Positions 39,350-50,329 of a stretch of DNA of 64,000 nucleotides are shown piece after piece. The DNA comes from Kuschelorhynchus macadamiae (lineage: Eukaryota; Arthropoda; Insecta; Coleoptera; Curculionidae), in contig JAUTXW010005212.1 in assembly GCA_030620095.1 (NCBI GenBank), positions 708,001 through 772,000 of the forward strand, read 5' to 3'. Both the position numbers and the translations under genes were made by a program. Within the stretch, counting starts at the first letter, position 1. The number at the start of each line of letters is the position of its first letter. Under the pieces are notes generated by a model. That model saw only the letters and a list, made by a program, of their open reading frames with translations, was not told the DNA's origin and searched no databases.

Positions 39350-39900
39350 AAACCACGTAATTAGATGTTCGAAATAACCACCGCTTTGTTCGACATAAAT
39401 ATTTAAACAAGTTTCACCAAGATACGCCAACATATCTTAATGTATTAAAATTAATTAATATTTGTTTGTAGTCGGAGGTGTTTGATAGTCTATATAGATC
39501 TAATCGCCTTTGATAATCATCCTCATGCAATTCTTGAAGGAGTTAAATGTAGTATGGGTGAAACTTGTTTTTTTTTTTAGAAATTAGTAGAACAGTGATT
39601 TTACTTACATCTGGTTCCCTTGCAATTCTTCTTGAGCCAATATGTGGGTCTTCTCTAACTCGTTCTCCTCATTTAAAACAGGTTTGGCTCGATCAGTTTT
39701 TGTCTATTTTACATTTCCCGTCTCATCAAACCGTTGCATAAAGCCTTTGAAAAGCGCTTCTGTGTGGTAGTCTTCTATCAGGATACTTTTCGTGATATAT
39801 TCTTGTCCCTAACAAACAATGCTTTTCACTTACTCCATACACATAAATCATATGGAAACTGCACTGTTTTTAACACAAACCTCAAGCACCAGCATTACTT
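39350..39900 (-). pseudogene. transposase N-terminal part joined to its C-terminal end
   Basis: On the minus strand from about 39890: YHEKYPDRRLPHRSAFQRL, RFDETGNVK, KTDRAKPVLNEENELE, SKITVLLISKK, then QELHEDDYQRRLDLY (about 39540-39490). After a short gap, 39430-39350 reads GETCLNIYVEQSGGYFEHL, the usual end of such transposases. The whole catalytic domain is deleted between them. Stops are present. Confidence 0.7.
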
Positions 39901-40009
39901 AACAATTCAAGTTTGTATTTTTGACATTTTAATTTCCTTTGTAAAAATAATGTCCACTAGATTTTTGTCATTGGCCACAACAACAAAGTCAAAGAGAGCC
40001 AAGATTTGC

Positions 40010-40145
40010 TGACTTTTTTGTGATATTTACTGACGAAGCAACATTCCACAAAAATAGAAATGTCAATAGACATAATTTTCATTATAACGATACTGAAAAA
40101 CCTCATTTTACTCGCACAACTAGTCAAAACAGATGGTCTCTTAAT
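40010..40145 (+). pseudogene. transposase first-Asp segment
   Basis: Plus-strand frame FVIFTDEATFHKNRNVNRHN, EKPHFTRTTSQNRWSLNVK: the beginning of the mariner-type catalytic domain with the first Asp (TDEATF). The frame ends as it enters the terminal direct repeat. Confidence 0.7.
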
Positions 40146-40717
40146 GTCAAATGTACCTCTAATATTTTCGAAAAGTGGCCATAAATCTTGAGCGACTCTG
40201 TAGACCCCACAGACTCTATATTGGGTGAATGGCCAAGAAGGGAGGAATCTAAAAATATAATAACATACAGAGCGTTCCATTTAAAGTATGGAGAAAATTT
40301 ACATCAAGGATTTTTATTTACCCTATATAGCGTTAATAAAGAATACTAAAGAAAAAGACCGCAATTAAAAGAAGACTACATTTGGAAGTTTTTACCATGT
40401 TAAACTGATTTATGTTAACGTATTAAAAAGGTACAGGGCTTCAAATGTATCTCTGATATTTTCGAAAAGTGGCCATAAATCTGAAATGACTCTATATAGA
40501 TCCCACAAAACCTATGAATGGCAAAAAAGGTAGGAATCTGAAAATAAAACAATATACAGTAAGTTTGGTTTGTGGCAAACTTATCTTCAACCCTGTATAA
40601 TCGAAAATAATTTTAGGTTGTAGCTCTCGGCAGTCCCTACAACTTTCGTATAATTTTTTATTTCTAATTCCCACAATGACCGAGCTATTAGACTTGAACG
40701 CACTGTTCCACCCTGTA

Positions 40718-41714
40718 TATTTTTGTAGTTTGTTTTGGTAAATTAAGGGCTTGAGTTTGGAATATTTTGATTATTTCAGCCTAGAAAAATATTGACGCTA
40801 ATTTATATTTTTTTTCCTCAACGCCACATGTCTAGAAGAAATTAAGTCGTAAATTTAGCGTTTTCAAATTATTAAATCCGTATCTAATGGAACTATAACA
40901 AAACCATAATACTCGTAATTAAGTAGTTGACCTTATCGGTGTTCTTTTTCTGGCCGAGAACAAGAACAACTGCACGGCAAGACCTTTACGGCGAACAATA
41001 AGCTGCATAACTTAATCATATTTTCAGTTAATTATGGCATTATTCATATCTAACCAACTAAATTTAAACTGAAGTCTATAAAATGTTAATCGTTGTGGTT
41101 GTGGGATAAAAGAAAACTCTATATGATGTTACTGCAGTTATCGTAGAGTAATATATTCAATTCAGTTATAACATATTTGTTATGAGTATTATGCAAATTA
41201 AATTTTAACGGTGTTGTTGTTGAACCGAGTGTAAACAGTACATAATTGCAGTTACATAACCTATACGACAATTAAAAAGCTCATTTTCTCATAAAATAAC
41301 AGTGGTCTCTAAACCGTCAGCTGGTTATAGTGATTAGTGTTAACAGTAGTATTTACGATCTATAGAGCAACGAATAGATTTTGATAAACCGTCTTAGTTT
41401 TTAGAAAATTCAACTTAATGTTATATCATTTGTGACAAGGGCACAATGCTTAAATTTGTGTATTTCTAAATGGTATGCCGATTGCACCTAGTATAAACAG
41501 TGAATAGTATATTCGGTAATTTTTTACTACAGCTCTTCCTCGCTGATTTTCGTGATTTTTGGCATATTGATAGATTTCGGGTCGCTGATACACTACGTCA
41601 GCAGCAGGGTTTTTTTCTTAATGTTGGTAAAAAGTTGCGTTATTGTCATTATTCTGTAAACCACCTACTTCAAGCCAACGTTGCCAGGTCCGTTACTGAT
41701 TTTCTAATATCCAT
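40718..41714. other. AT-rich spacer
   Basis: No recognised gene; the plus frame at 41500-41718 has no motif. Confidence 0.4.
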
Positions 41715-41830
41715 ATGAGCGGAGGCACCAGGTGAATTGGTAACGAGTTTGCACTAGGTTAGGCACCAGGTTAGGCGCCGTAGGCATCATCAGTAAAGCC
41801 CTAACGCAAAAGGCGATCGACATTAACCAA

Positions 41831-41896
41831 CAACGAAGTGCATCATTGACGGAAGTCTAAAATGTTAGACTTCCGCCAGTTATGCACTTCGCTGTT
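41831..41896. repeat. long hairpin, ~28-bp stem with 4-nt loop
   Basis: The left strand AACGAAGTGCATCATTG plus CGGAAGTCTAA pairs with TTAGACTTCCG plus CAGTTATGCACTTCGCTG; four mismatches or wobbles are seen. Flanks carry a second, looser inverted pair (AGGTGAATTGGTAACG with CGGTACCAATCCACCT). Possibly the core of a fold-back MITE; size also suits a small-RNA precursor. Confidence 0.7.
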
Positions 41897-41969
41897 CTTC
41901 GTCTTTTCTAACCCGGTACCAATCCACCTAGTTCGTTCGCGTTCTTGCGTTCGCGTACCATCCACCTAT

Positions 41970-43595
41970 GTATGTAACAAAATTGTCCATAATTCATTTG
42001 TACCAATTAATGATTATCCACAAAAGTTTTAGAAAAAATTGCCAAATCTTTGCACATTATCATGCTTCTCGGATGAGGTAATAACAAAAAATATGCTATT
42101 ATTTGTGCTACTTTTTCATCGCTCAAATGGCATTGAAAGAAAATATTGCTTTTAGCACTTTTAAAAAAGGAACATAAAATTTTTTTCGTTTTTGGATACT
42201 TCTAATAACAGTTACTGCAAATATATGTCAGCTTCTGAATATTTAGATGTTTCACATTTCTACAAGTTGGGCATGATCTAGTTGCCATAAATGTACTTTT
42301 GTCTAGTAAATCAGTAACAAAAACGACATTAAAGTAATTTCTTATATTTCTCGATGTCAAGTTCATTGGAAACCTATTAAGTCCATCATTTTTAGGTTTA
42401 GCAAAAAAAATTATGCAAATCTATGTTGTCACTTAAGAAAAGAATATGAAAAAAATTGCTTAATGCATTTTTTCAGTTTCATTTAGTTTTACTGAAAATA
42501 AAACTTTAAATAGTCTGGCTTTACGGTACTGAACTGCTTTTTATAGCTAAACCACAAACAAAGTACTTACCAAAAATGTTGTCTATTTTCAAGTGAAATA
42601 TATTTTACAAAACAAAATAGCCAATCAGAATTTGATATTGCAAATATCTTATTGTTTTGTTGAACAATTTACGTGTCAAAATATTGGCTTTAATGTATGT
42701 AATAATACTGTATAATACAAAATATCAATATTCCTATGCTGAAAAAAGCATGGATCCCTCTTGTATACCCACCTCTATTGTGCGTGATACTCGTTATAAA
42801 AGTTCCAACAAAATATTTGAAACACATGAAATGCAAAAATACGTGTGGAATGGAAATATATTCTGGAAAGTTAATTATTTATTAAACAATTAGCATCTAT
42901 TATAACTTAAGAATCTGTCGTTAATTTCTTATTACATTTACTCTAAACATTCTGTTCACCTTTTCAACAGCTATTTGTGTACGTACAATCGAGTACATTG
43001 CAAAATGCTGTCTGCATTTAGTTTTGAGAAAAAAGTAAAGCACAAATGGGACCTAAATAGATTATCTAAAGTAGATCAGGCCCACGATTTCGATGTTGGC
43101 TAGAAGGTTTGGAAACTATAACACATGATATAGTTTGTCTGCCTTTATCTTGAACGTCTTTCTGCCTATCTCTCTAAGGCAGGATTTATCAAATTTCTTA
43201 ATTCGTAGTCGTATTTTTATTGTTGTTGTTGTTGTGTTTATTTAAGATAAATATTAAATTTTAAAAGAGGCCTTGAAAAATTCGTAAATTTTAGCTTTTA
43301 CGAATTAAGAATTAGCAATACGTATGTCCAAAAAAAAAACAAAATAACAAATTAAGGATTAGGAATAGAAAATAAGACATTGGGTATTTAGGGAGAGCAA
43401 AGGGGGAAAATGCTGAAATTACTACTATCCGAAGCAAAATATTTTAAACTAATAAGTATTTTATAGTACCCTACCACGTTTTTATAAGTGAAAATTTATT
43501 TTTATATAGTCGTCACTGATTTTGATTGATTTTTTGTTAATAAAAGTCAAGGAATTTTTTTGTTTAGTAGTTGTTTGCCCTCCCCTGAAAGCCAT
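41970..43595. other. AT-rich spacer
   Basis: No recognised gene. A short inverted pair CTTAATTCGTA / TACGAATTAAG lies at about 43198 and 43298. Confidence 0.4.
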
Positions 43596-43611
43596 TCTAA
43601 ATACGCCACTG
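43575..43611. repeat. possible hAT-type terminus
   Basis: Ends in ATACGCCACTG at 43601-43611, the inverted form of CAGTGGCG seen in the 34.7-kb MITE. Upstream lies CCCTCCCCTGAAAGCC. The opposite end was not found. Confidence 0.35.
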
Positions 43612-43719
43612 AAACCATTATTCAAAATAGAGATAAAAATTAACAAATACGTATAAAGGATTAAGAACTGAGAATAAGAAATATGAATTAAGAAGTTGGA
43701 TAAACCTAATCTAAAACTA

Positions 43720-44104
43720 GGGACACATTTCTTTGTGTGTATTGTAGCGCGTGTAGATAAATCTGATGGTATGCTGCGGGGCGCGATATATTATGGTGAA
43801 ATCTGGGTTGATCAGACATCGTGACACATTCAATACATTTTTAATTATTGTATAAGCAAGTACCATACATAAATGAAATTTCTACTTTTTCTTCAAACAT
43901 GCCTGACGAGCTTGATATTTTAACAAATATAAATACCTGCTTTTTATTTAGATATCAATGTAACTATTATTTATATTATGTTGATACGGCATATACATAC
44001 TACAAACTATTTTACAACAAAGGATAGCAAATACACAGCACGTCAGAAAAGTGTGTTCACGGTCCATTACATCATATATAAATAAACACAGAGAAATGTG
44101 TCCC
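43720..44104. mobile_element. TA-flanked MITE, 385 bp
   Basis: Inverted ends GGGACACATTTCTTTGTGT (43720-) and, inverted, GGGACACATTTCTCTGTGT (to 44104), each flanked by TA. This suits a Tc1/mariner-type non-autonomous element. No coding capacity. Confidence 0.8.
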
Positions 44105-44627
44105 TATCTTAACAGCTACGGCACCGTTGTAGCGTACTCTCGCGCAAATTTTTTAAACTTCGCAATACCAAAGCTACGACAAACTATTTCTTATAAAATA
44201 TATCTGATGAAACTCTAAAAATTAAGCCGTTTTGTCCCTATTTATATTTTTCTTTTTTTTCAGGTGAGAGCAAAAACGACTAATACAAGACGCTAATGGC
44301 CATATAATTTCACCTTTAAATCCAAAACAAAGTAAGTAGTAAAAGCATTGTGTGCCATACGCTATTAAATTTCTTGCTTTTGTCCTTACATAAATGAGTT
44401 GCAAAAGGAGAGATAAGTGATAATAAATTCTTGGGTTAATTCTTTCCCTTCAAGTTGTTCAAGATTTTAAAGTAAATCATTTTCGATTATTAATTAATGT
44501 AACCTCCGTCCTTGGAATACTAAAAAAACTATAAGCCTATATAAGTCTCTCCCGTTTGTAGAGATACGAGATCCTGAATATGGAAAATTAACCGATAAAG
44601 ATGACAAAGTGCATAAATAATAATTCT

Positions 44628-44665
44628 AATGATAATAATAATAACAATAATAATAATAATTAAAT
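44628..44665. repeat. (AAT)n microsatellite
   Basis: GATAATAATAATAACAATAA and further AAT units. Confidence 0.85.
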
Positions 44666-45093
44666 TAGATATGAAAAAGTTTATATAGATAATTCAGAAT
44701 TTGCCACAATTTATATTTCCATCTTTGAGGGTAGGTAAGGTTTAATTAAATAATTATTTAAACTAAACGTGCATTCTTAGAAGATAGACTTTGTGCGCGC
44801 TATGTCAACGACATGGATGGTTTTATTCCATCATAAAGGCAGGTTTACGGGGATTAGTCTCTCATTTATTTTAACAAAAAAAGTTTATATAAATATGAGC
44901 CCCAACGGCTTCATTTTGAATAAACAATATAACTAATATAGATTTTAATTCTAGGGCATCAAAACAATTACAATTTAATTTGTTTTTTCGAAAACCAATG
45001 CTTGAGTCAAAAATTATCAAGAGACATTTTTGTGTATGCAGAGGATTGTAGTGAGAAGAGGGTAGACAAATAAAACCACTGTGGTATTTTCTA

Positions 45094-45133
45094 TCTCAAC
45101 GTTTCGTTGTTAATTACCACTTTCTCAAGGGCC
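45094..45133 (-). ncRNA. degenerate hammerhead-like core, left arm
   Basis: Minus strand GGCCCTTGAGAAAG, stem GTGGTAATTAACAA-like, then CGAAACGTTGAG. It keeps the UGA...GAAAC order of a hammerhead but not a perfect CUGANGA. Confidence 0.4.
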
Positions 45134-46129
45134 TATAATATAGAAAAAGAAGACACATTACATTTGGTCGTACTAGAAGAAACCTGTAATATATAACGTC
45201 AAAAATTGTAACCCTATTTAAAAACAATTAGGAACACTAATAAACCAAAAACACATTAACACACAAATAAATCACAATGTTTGACTTACCAATGCCTCAC
45301 GCGGTCTGGATGCGTTTATGTTTCATATATGATATAGGAAACCTCAAATCGATATGAAGTTAGGGACGTGTTTTCATATTCGATGGTGGATCCACTAGAG
45401 GCACCGTAATTCCACCAAAGTGTCTTTAAATTTATGCTGGTTGATTTGTTATGCCATCAGTCAGTGTTTTTATATTCACCAAATATTTGCGGTGGCTCCA
45501 CCATAAATGCAACATTTCCCCTGACTCTAGGATATGGTTGATTTGATGGATGATTAAGAAGTAGGAAGAAATGTCAAAACAAAGGCAAAAGTTTATTATT
45601 TTTCTTTATCGCTGAGTTGTGTACAATTCTTAACAATATAATCAAGTATTCAACTTGTAGACCATTCAGATGGACACAAATATATTCATATAATACATAA
45701 TTAACTTCTAAAGAAATTCAGGAAATATCAACAAGTAAATTTATTAAATGTACTTTTATTGTTATTTGTTTTAGCACATAAAGCTCATTATTTTATATTC
45801 AGAAAAGTATGATTTAAAACTAAATAAATTGAAACAAACAGTATTTCACCAAACTATTCTTAAACTGCATGTTTGACCCAACACTGGTTGATTTTGAATG
45901 ACGTCATCCCACCACTGCTTCAATCCACCACACCAAACTGGTAAATATAAAAATGCAAGTAGATCTTTTAGCATTAGGGATGTATCGCAAATACTGTTGT
46001 ACACCAAGACATAAACTTTAAATAAAATTACAGATTAATTAACATAGGTGGTCACAAATTATATTATAAAATATAGCAGAAAATAGAAAGAGGTGAAGAA
46101 AAAAAACATTGGACAAATGAGGGCGAATT

Positions 46130-46520
46130 GTAATTTTTTAATATTTTATTTGAAAATGCTTTTTATATTTATTTAATATTGATGAATAACAGGAACTTAA
46201 ATTGTTGGTGTCTATTCTAAAATGTATCGAATTATTCATGTTAATATTTATCATTTCCCCAATATTACGCTTAACATATTTTTTTTCTTTATCAAAAATT
46301 ATAGTTTGTGAAAAATCAAACTGAAGTCCCGTGTTGGGATGATGAAGGCTGAGAGCTATTGTCCCTATTTTATTTTTATTATGACAGTCGTTTATATGCT
46401 CTCAGACGATCTTTTAGATTTTTTTAGTCTGGGCCATGTAATATTTATTTTGGCATTGGGAACAAAGAATGTCGTTAATTATCATATGACCGTTTTAACA
46501 CTGTAAAATACAAATTTGCA
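46130..46520 (-). pseudogene. Penelope GIY-YIG endonuclease fragment
   Basis: The minus strand reads ILCSQCQNKYYMAQTKK (Cys-x2-Cys and the YIGQT-type motif, here YYMAQT), LKDRLRAYKRLS, then HNKNKIGTIALSLHHPNTGL, QFDFSQTIIFDKEKKYVKRN, IGEMINI and IDTNNLSSCYSSIL. Frame changes and a changed active-site motif show it is dead. A different Penelope family from the 10-13 kb copies, judging by its C-terminal part. Confidence 0.65.
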
Positions 46521-46769
46521 CTGATTGTTAGTATCCTTAAAACACTTCTGGATTTTAGTGAACAATCCAGGTATAAAAAGAAAATAATATTGTTTATTAC
46601 TATTAATGTCACCCTTTTCTTGCACATTTTTTAAGTCTAGTAATAATTTGGTTTATGAAATTAAATTGATACTAAATTTTAATTTTAAACAACTAAAATG
46701 TTCTTCTAAATAATAGTTATCCACTTAATTTCATAAATCAAATTATTGCTAGACATAAAGGAAGAAATG

Positions 46770-46930
46770 GGTGACATAGAGACAACAGCTCTCAGTCCCC
46801 ATCATCGCAACACGGGTCTAAAACCATAACTTTTGCTAAAAAACAAAATTATGTTGACCGTAATATTGGAGAAATGATATATTGAAAATTACAATTCTCC
46901 CTAGTCTGTCCAATGATTTCTTCGCCTTTT
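46770..46930 (+). pseudogene. Penelope GIY-YIG C-terminal fragment, opposite strand
   Basis: The plus strand reads GDIETTALSPHHRNTGLK, then KQNYVDRNIGEMIY, matching the minus-strand copy at 46130-46400. The two face head-to-head with a short inverted linker (AAGTCTAGTAAT at 46636 with ATTATTGCTAGAC at 46742). Confidence 0.6.
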
Positions 46931-47687
46931 TCTAAAGTTTATGTTATTTATTATTGACCTTTATATAATACTGTACTGTCTTGTTGTAGCAACAGTATTT
47001 GCCATACATCCCTAATGCTAAAAGATCTAACTTCATATCAGTTTCCTATCAGTCGGAAGTGAAACATTGTTTATGTTAAAAACTATAAAGAATTTAGGGT
47101 TTATTTGCTACGATTTTGGGGTCACCTTATGGAGCTATATAAATATAAGTACACTCAAATAAAATATAAAGTCATCCAGATCGCAGGGACCTCATTACCC
47201 ATTAAAGAAAAAAGAGAGCCCGCCAGCCCGCTGCATCAAAATGCGTTTATGTAATTTTTCTTGTCTGATTTTATCAGTAAAGTAGGTAGTTTTTCTGTTT
47301 TATTATATGGAAAAAGGAAGGGGATAAGCTTCTGATACTATATGAAAGTAAGGACTTTTTTTTTATTCGTCACTTTTTCTATGAGCTTGGGCCGGTAAAT
47401 ATGTTCGGGCGAAAAATGAGTAATCCGGCACTGACTGCAATGCTTCTAGGGGATAGGACCGATAGTCGACCTAGGGCCGCAAAACTTGTAGATCCGGTAC
47501 TGCAGACCGCATGAGGTATTGATAAGTCAAACATAGTGATTTATTTATGTGTTAATATCTCGGTTAATATGTTTTCGATTACTCTTGTTCCTCATTGTTT
47601 TTAGATGCGGTTAGGTACAAGTTTTGAAGTTAGATAGGTTTCTTCTAGAACGACCTAATGTAATGTGTCTTCTTTTTCTATATTAAA

Positions 47688-47726
47688 GGCCCTTGAGAAA
47701 GAGGTAATTAACCACGAAACGTTTGG
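47688..47726 (+). ncRNA. degenerate hammerhead-like core, right arm
   Basis: GGCCCTTGAGAAAG, stem AGGTAATTAACC, then ACGAAACGTTTGGCC. The 11-base stem II palindrome GGTAATTAACC is perfect here, and GGCC on both sides could form stem I. The core is non-canonical at C3/G8. Confidence 0.4.
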
Positions 47727-47764
47727 CCCGCCCTCTTTCCAATATAATCCTCTACCTTGGCTAA

Positions 47765-50325
47765 TTGATATATTGCTATACAAATTACATGTTTGTATAT
47801 ATTTTCAATTAAATTAACTTCAGAAGCAATGAAGTCAAGAACTAATCAATAACGTAACCGTTTTTTTGCACTAAAAATAAATAGAAAAGGTTCACCATAT
47901 CTGCTCGTATAGGTGGGCAGAAAAACAAGAACGTTATTTCTAATGATAAGCATGTCTACATCTATCTTTTCGATTTCCGAAAGAGTAAAAATTTCCTTTA
48001 AATAAATTTAATGCTCTCGCCACCTGCTGAGTAGGTGGTGGCGCACTCCATCGGTTTTACGCCCAAATTAAAGCATCTATTAAATAGTGCATTCTGGTGT
48101 TCTGTATACCTGTGTAAGTGCATGGGTATTGCGAGAGGCAAAGGCCAATGTCTAGCAATAGATAAAAAAAGGTGGGGGTGCTGATGATATGTATACAGAA
48201 TAATTTCGGGACTGTGTAAGAATAAAGGCGACCCGTTTAACAGATACCTAGATACATGCTGGTAGAGCAACATAAATGAATTGCATCAGCTGTCAAATGC
48301 TTATTCCATTTTACTCATATTGTAACATAATCGAATAAAATCTTTTCACAGTCTAAATTTCAACATTTAAAGAATATTTTTCACGTCAAATTAAAAGATA
48401 TGCATTTCTAAGGGATTGAATTTTCACATTTCAAACGTATACTCTTAAGCGGTGACAGCAGAAATCCCGTTTAGGGGAATAAGATACAAGGCAAGTATAT
48501 TTAATAAACATGTTATTTTATGTATTCCTTTTTTCTATATGTTTCTTTGGCGCATTCTGCCTTCTCCCTTGTTTATTATACTAATATAATTTAAAAAAAA
48601 AAGAAGTTTATTTGCCGTTCTTGTAAGAAAATAAATTAACTTTGTATTAAAAGATTCTGAATACAATAGATTAGCTATAGTACCTACTTTTTCCTGAATG
48701 GAAGGTTCGAACTCAAGGGCCGAATACTACAATTAATCATGGGCGCCGAGAGTAGGGGGTGGGGTGGGGTCAGTTGTTTCCCCACAGGAATGTCACTGCC
48801 CCCTCCCGGAAAAGTTAATTATCACTCTGGAGATAGAATGGTTACTTTTTGGTAAAAATCCAGGATGGTGGAACGCAGTGACGGCCTCACAAATTGCTAA
48901 AAAATCGTTATTAAGTGTACACTCAAGTTTTGCACAAAAGTCGTGTAATATGTAAGGATAAACTGCTAAAATTTTGAAGTGAAGCCATTGTGGAGGAACA
49001 AAATGACCGCCTATGCAATGCTTAAAAATTACTTTTTCTATTACCTTGAAATTTTGCATAAAAAATCAGTGTGAAACGGTAATAAACTGGTGAAACTGTT
49101 AATAAAATGTTAAAACATTGAGTAAAATTCCATTTCCTCGAATAAAACCTTCTTTACCTGTCTTCGCGGGCAGGCGAGGGTAATGTGTTTAACAGTCATG
49201 TATGTAAGTATGTATCCATTGTTTGTTACGACCACAGGTAAACGCCTAGGTAACCGATTTTTATGAGTGGAACATCAAAAGATTCGCCTGTATCCCGCGA
49301 GAGTTCTTAGCTATGTTTTTGTAAAAAAAATTAAATGGCGGAAGTAATAAACCGTTTTGTCCAATATAAAAGAAATAAATATTTTTACTCGCATTTTTTA
49401 TAAGTCATAGTTCGGCAATTAATGGAAGAGCTCACTGAGACCATTCTAAATATATTTACATTGTAATATAGTATAAAGGCTGTCCCAAATAGAAGCAAAT
49501 TATCTCTCGTTTAGCTCTAGATTCTAAGCCTTCCTGCCTGCGTATCAGTACCTCCTAAAGCAAAAATGAGTGTTCACGTCAAAACTTAGATTTACATTTT
49601 TTTTTGTCCTGGGTCAAGGAATTGGGTAAAATCAAATTTGAAACAAAAATCATTTTTAAATATAAAAAGTGTGCTTTGTTTACGCGACGTCAGAATAGCC
49701 GTTTTGACAAGACGGACTTTTTAATCCGACAGTTTTCCAGAAATTCGCAAATATCTCCACAAATATTTTTAAGGGCGGCAAAAATGGATAATGATTGAAA
49801 AGAAGAATAAATTATACGGACCCCACCCCAATTTTGTAAGTTCTAAGAAATATTTCATTTTTTACTAAATAAACGAAATTATAATAAAAATAATAAGTAA
49901 CTTAGCGGGGCAAACATGCTATGGGAGGAAATGCTTTCTTCGTTATACGTTTGAATATTTTTTTTTGCTTTATACATGATACCGGGTACCTATATAAAGT
50001 AAAGTCTGACTTATTTTATTTTAATACATTTTGTGGTTTCTTTTCCTATGTTAATATAATAGTTCTAGACAGGTGGGCTTTTTTCAAATTAATTATTAAT
50101 TAATTATTGTAAGAACGCAGCCGATGCAAGCATTCGGAAAAGTGGCCTTTATGAAACTTACACTACATAATGCTTAACATTCCATCAACTTCAAATAAAT
50201 AAAGTTATAACTCCAATAACCCTGCGAAAACTATGTCAGGTAAATAAAAAAAATTATGCACACTATTAAAGATCTCTAATTACATCATAATACATTAATA
50301 ATTACAGAAGTACACATTACTATAT
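47765..50325. other. spacer, no recognised gene
   Basis: Frames at 47998-48273 and 48793-49059 (minus) show no domain I recognise. G-rich and C-rich patches at 48750-48810 (GGGGGTGGGGTGGGG and CTGCCCCCTCCC) and GGGCGCC may be a decayed DNA-transposon end. A small hairpin GCCACCTGCTGAGTAGGTGG lies at 48019-48040. Confidence 0.4.
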
Positions 50326-50329
50326 TAAT

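Larger units (their letters stand above)
38905..40717. mobile_element. rearranged mariner-type cluster
   Basis: Contains three transposase fragments of alternating orientation (separate entries), an inverted pair of HTH-coding segments (38990-39215 and 39675-39890), a ~120-bp direct repeat (40138-40262 and 40440-40556, sharing ATATTTTCGAAAAGTGGCC), and a right terminus GTTCCACCCTGTATAT at 40706-40720. The left terminus was not identified. TIR-like motifs also occur at 40265 (ATACAGAGCGTTCC) and 40555-40598 (ATACAGTAAG to CAACCCTGTATA). Confidence 0.6.
45046..47760. mobile_element. inverted Penelope-like pair with long fold-back arms
   Basis: The outer arms 45046-45303 and 47507-47755 are inverted copies (shared, in one orientation: GGCCCTTGAGAAAG, GGTAATTAAC, CGAAACGTT, GTAATGTGTCTTCTTTTTC, AAGTCAAACAT). 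A second inverted pair is 45955-46140 with 46880-47045 (AGATCTTTTAGCATTAGGG). Between them are GIY-YIG fragments on opposite strands. The arms differ by insertions (45363-45950 on the left, 47062-47505 on the right). Penelope-like elements are known to occur as inverted or tandem partial copies with pseudo-LTRs carrying hammerhead motifs, which fits. Confidence 0.65.

Noticed and set aside
41770..41800. CTGATGA on the minus strand followed by GCC-TAC-GGC
   Set aside because: The stem is followed by GCCTAAC, not GAAA; no hammerhead can form.
47998..48273. 91-codon minus open frame
   Set aside because: No family motif and overlaps a small hairpin; not supported as a gene.
48700..48720. GGTTCGAACTC, like a tRNA B box
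   Set aside because: No A box at the right spacing and no cloverleaf stems.
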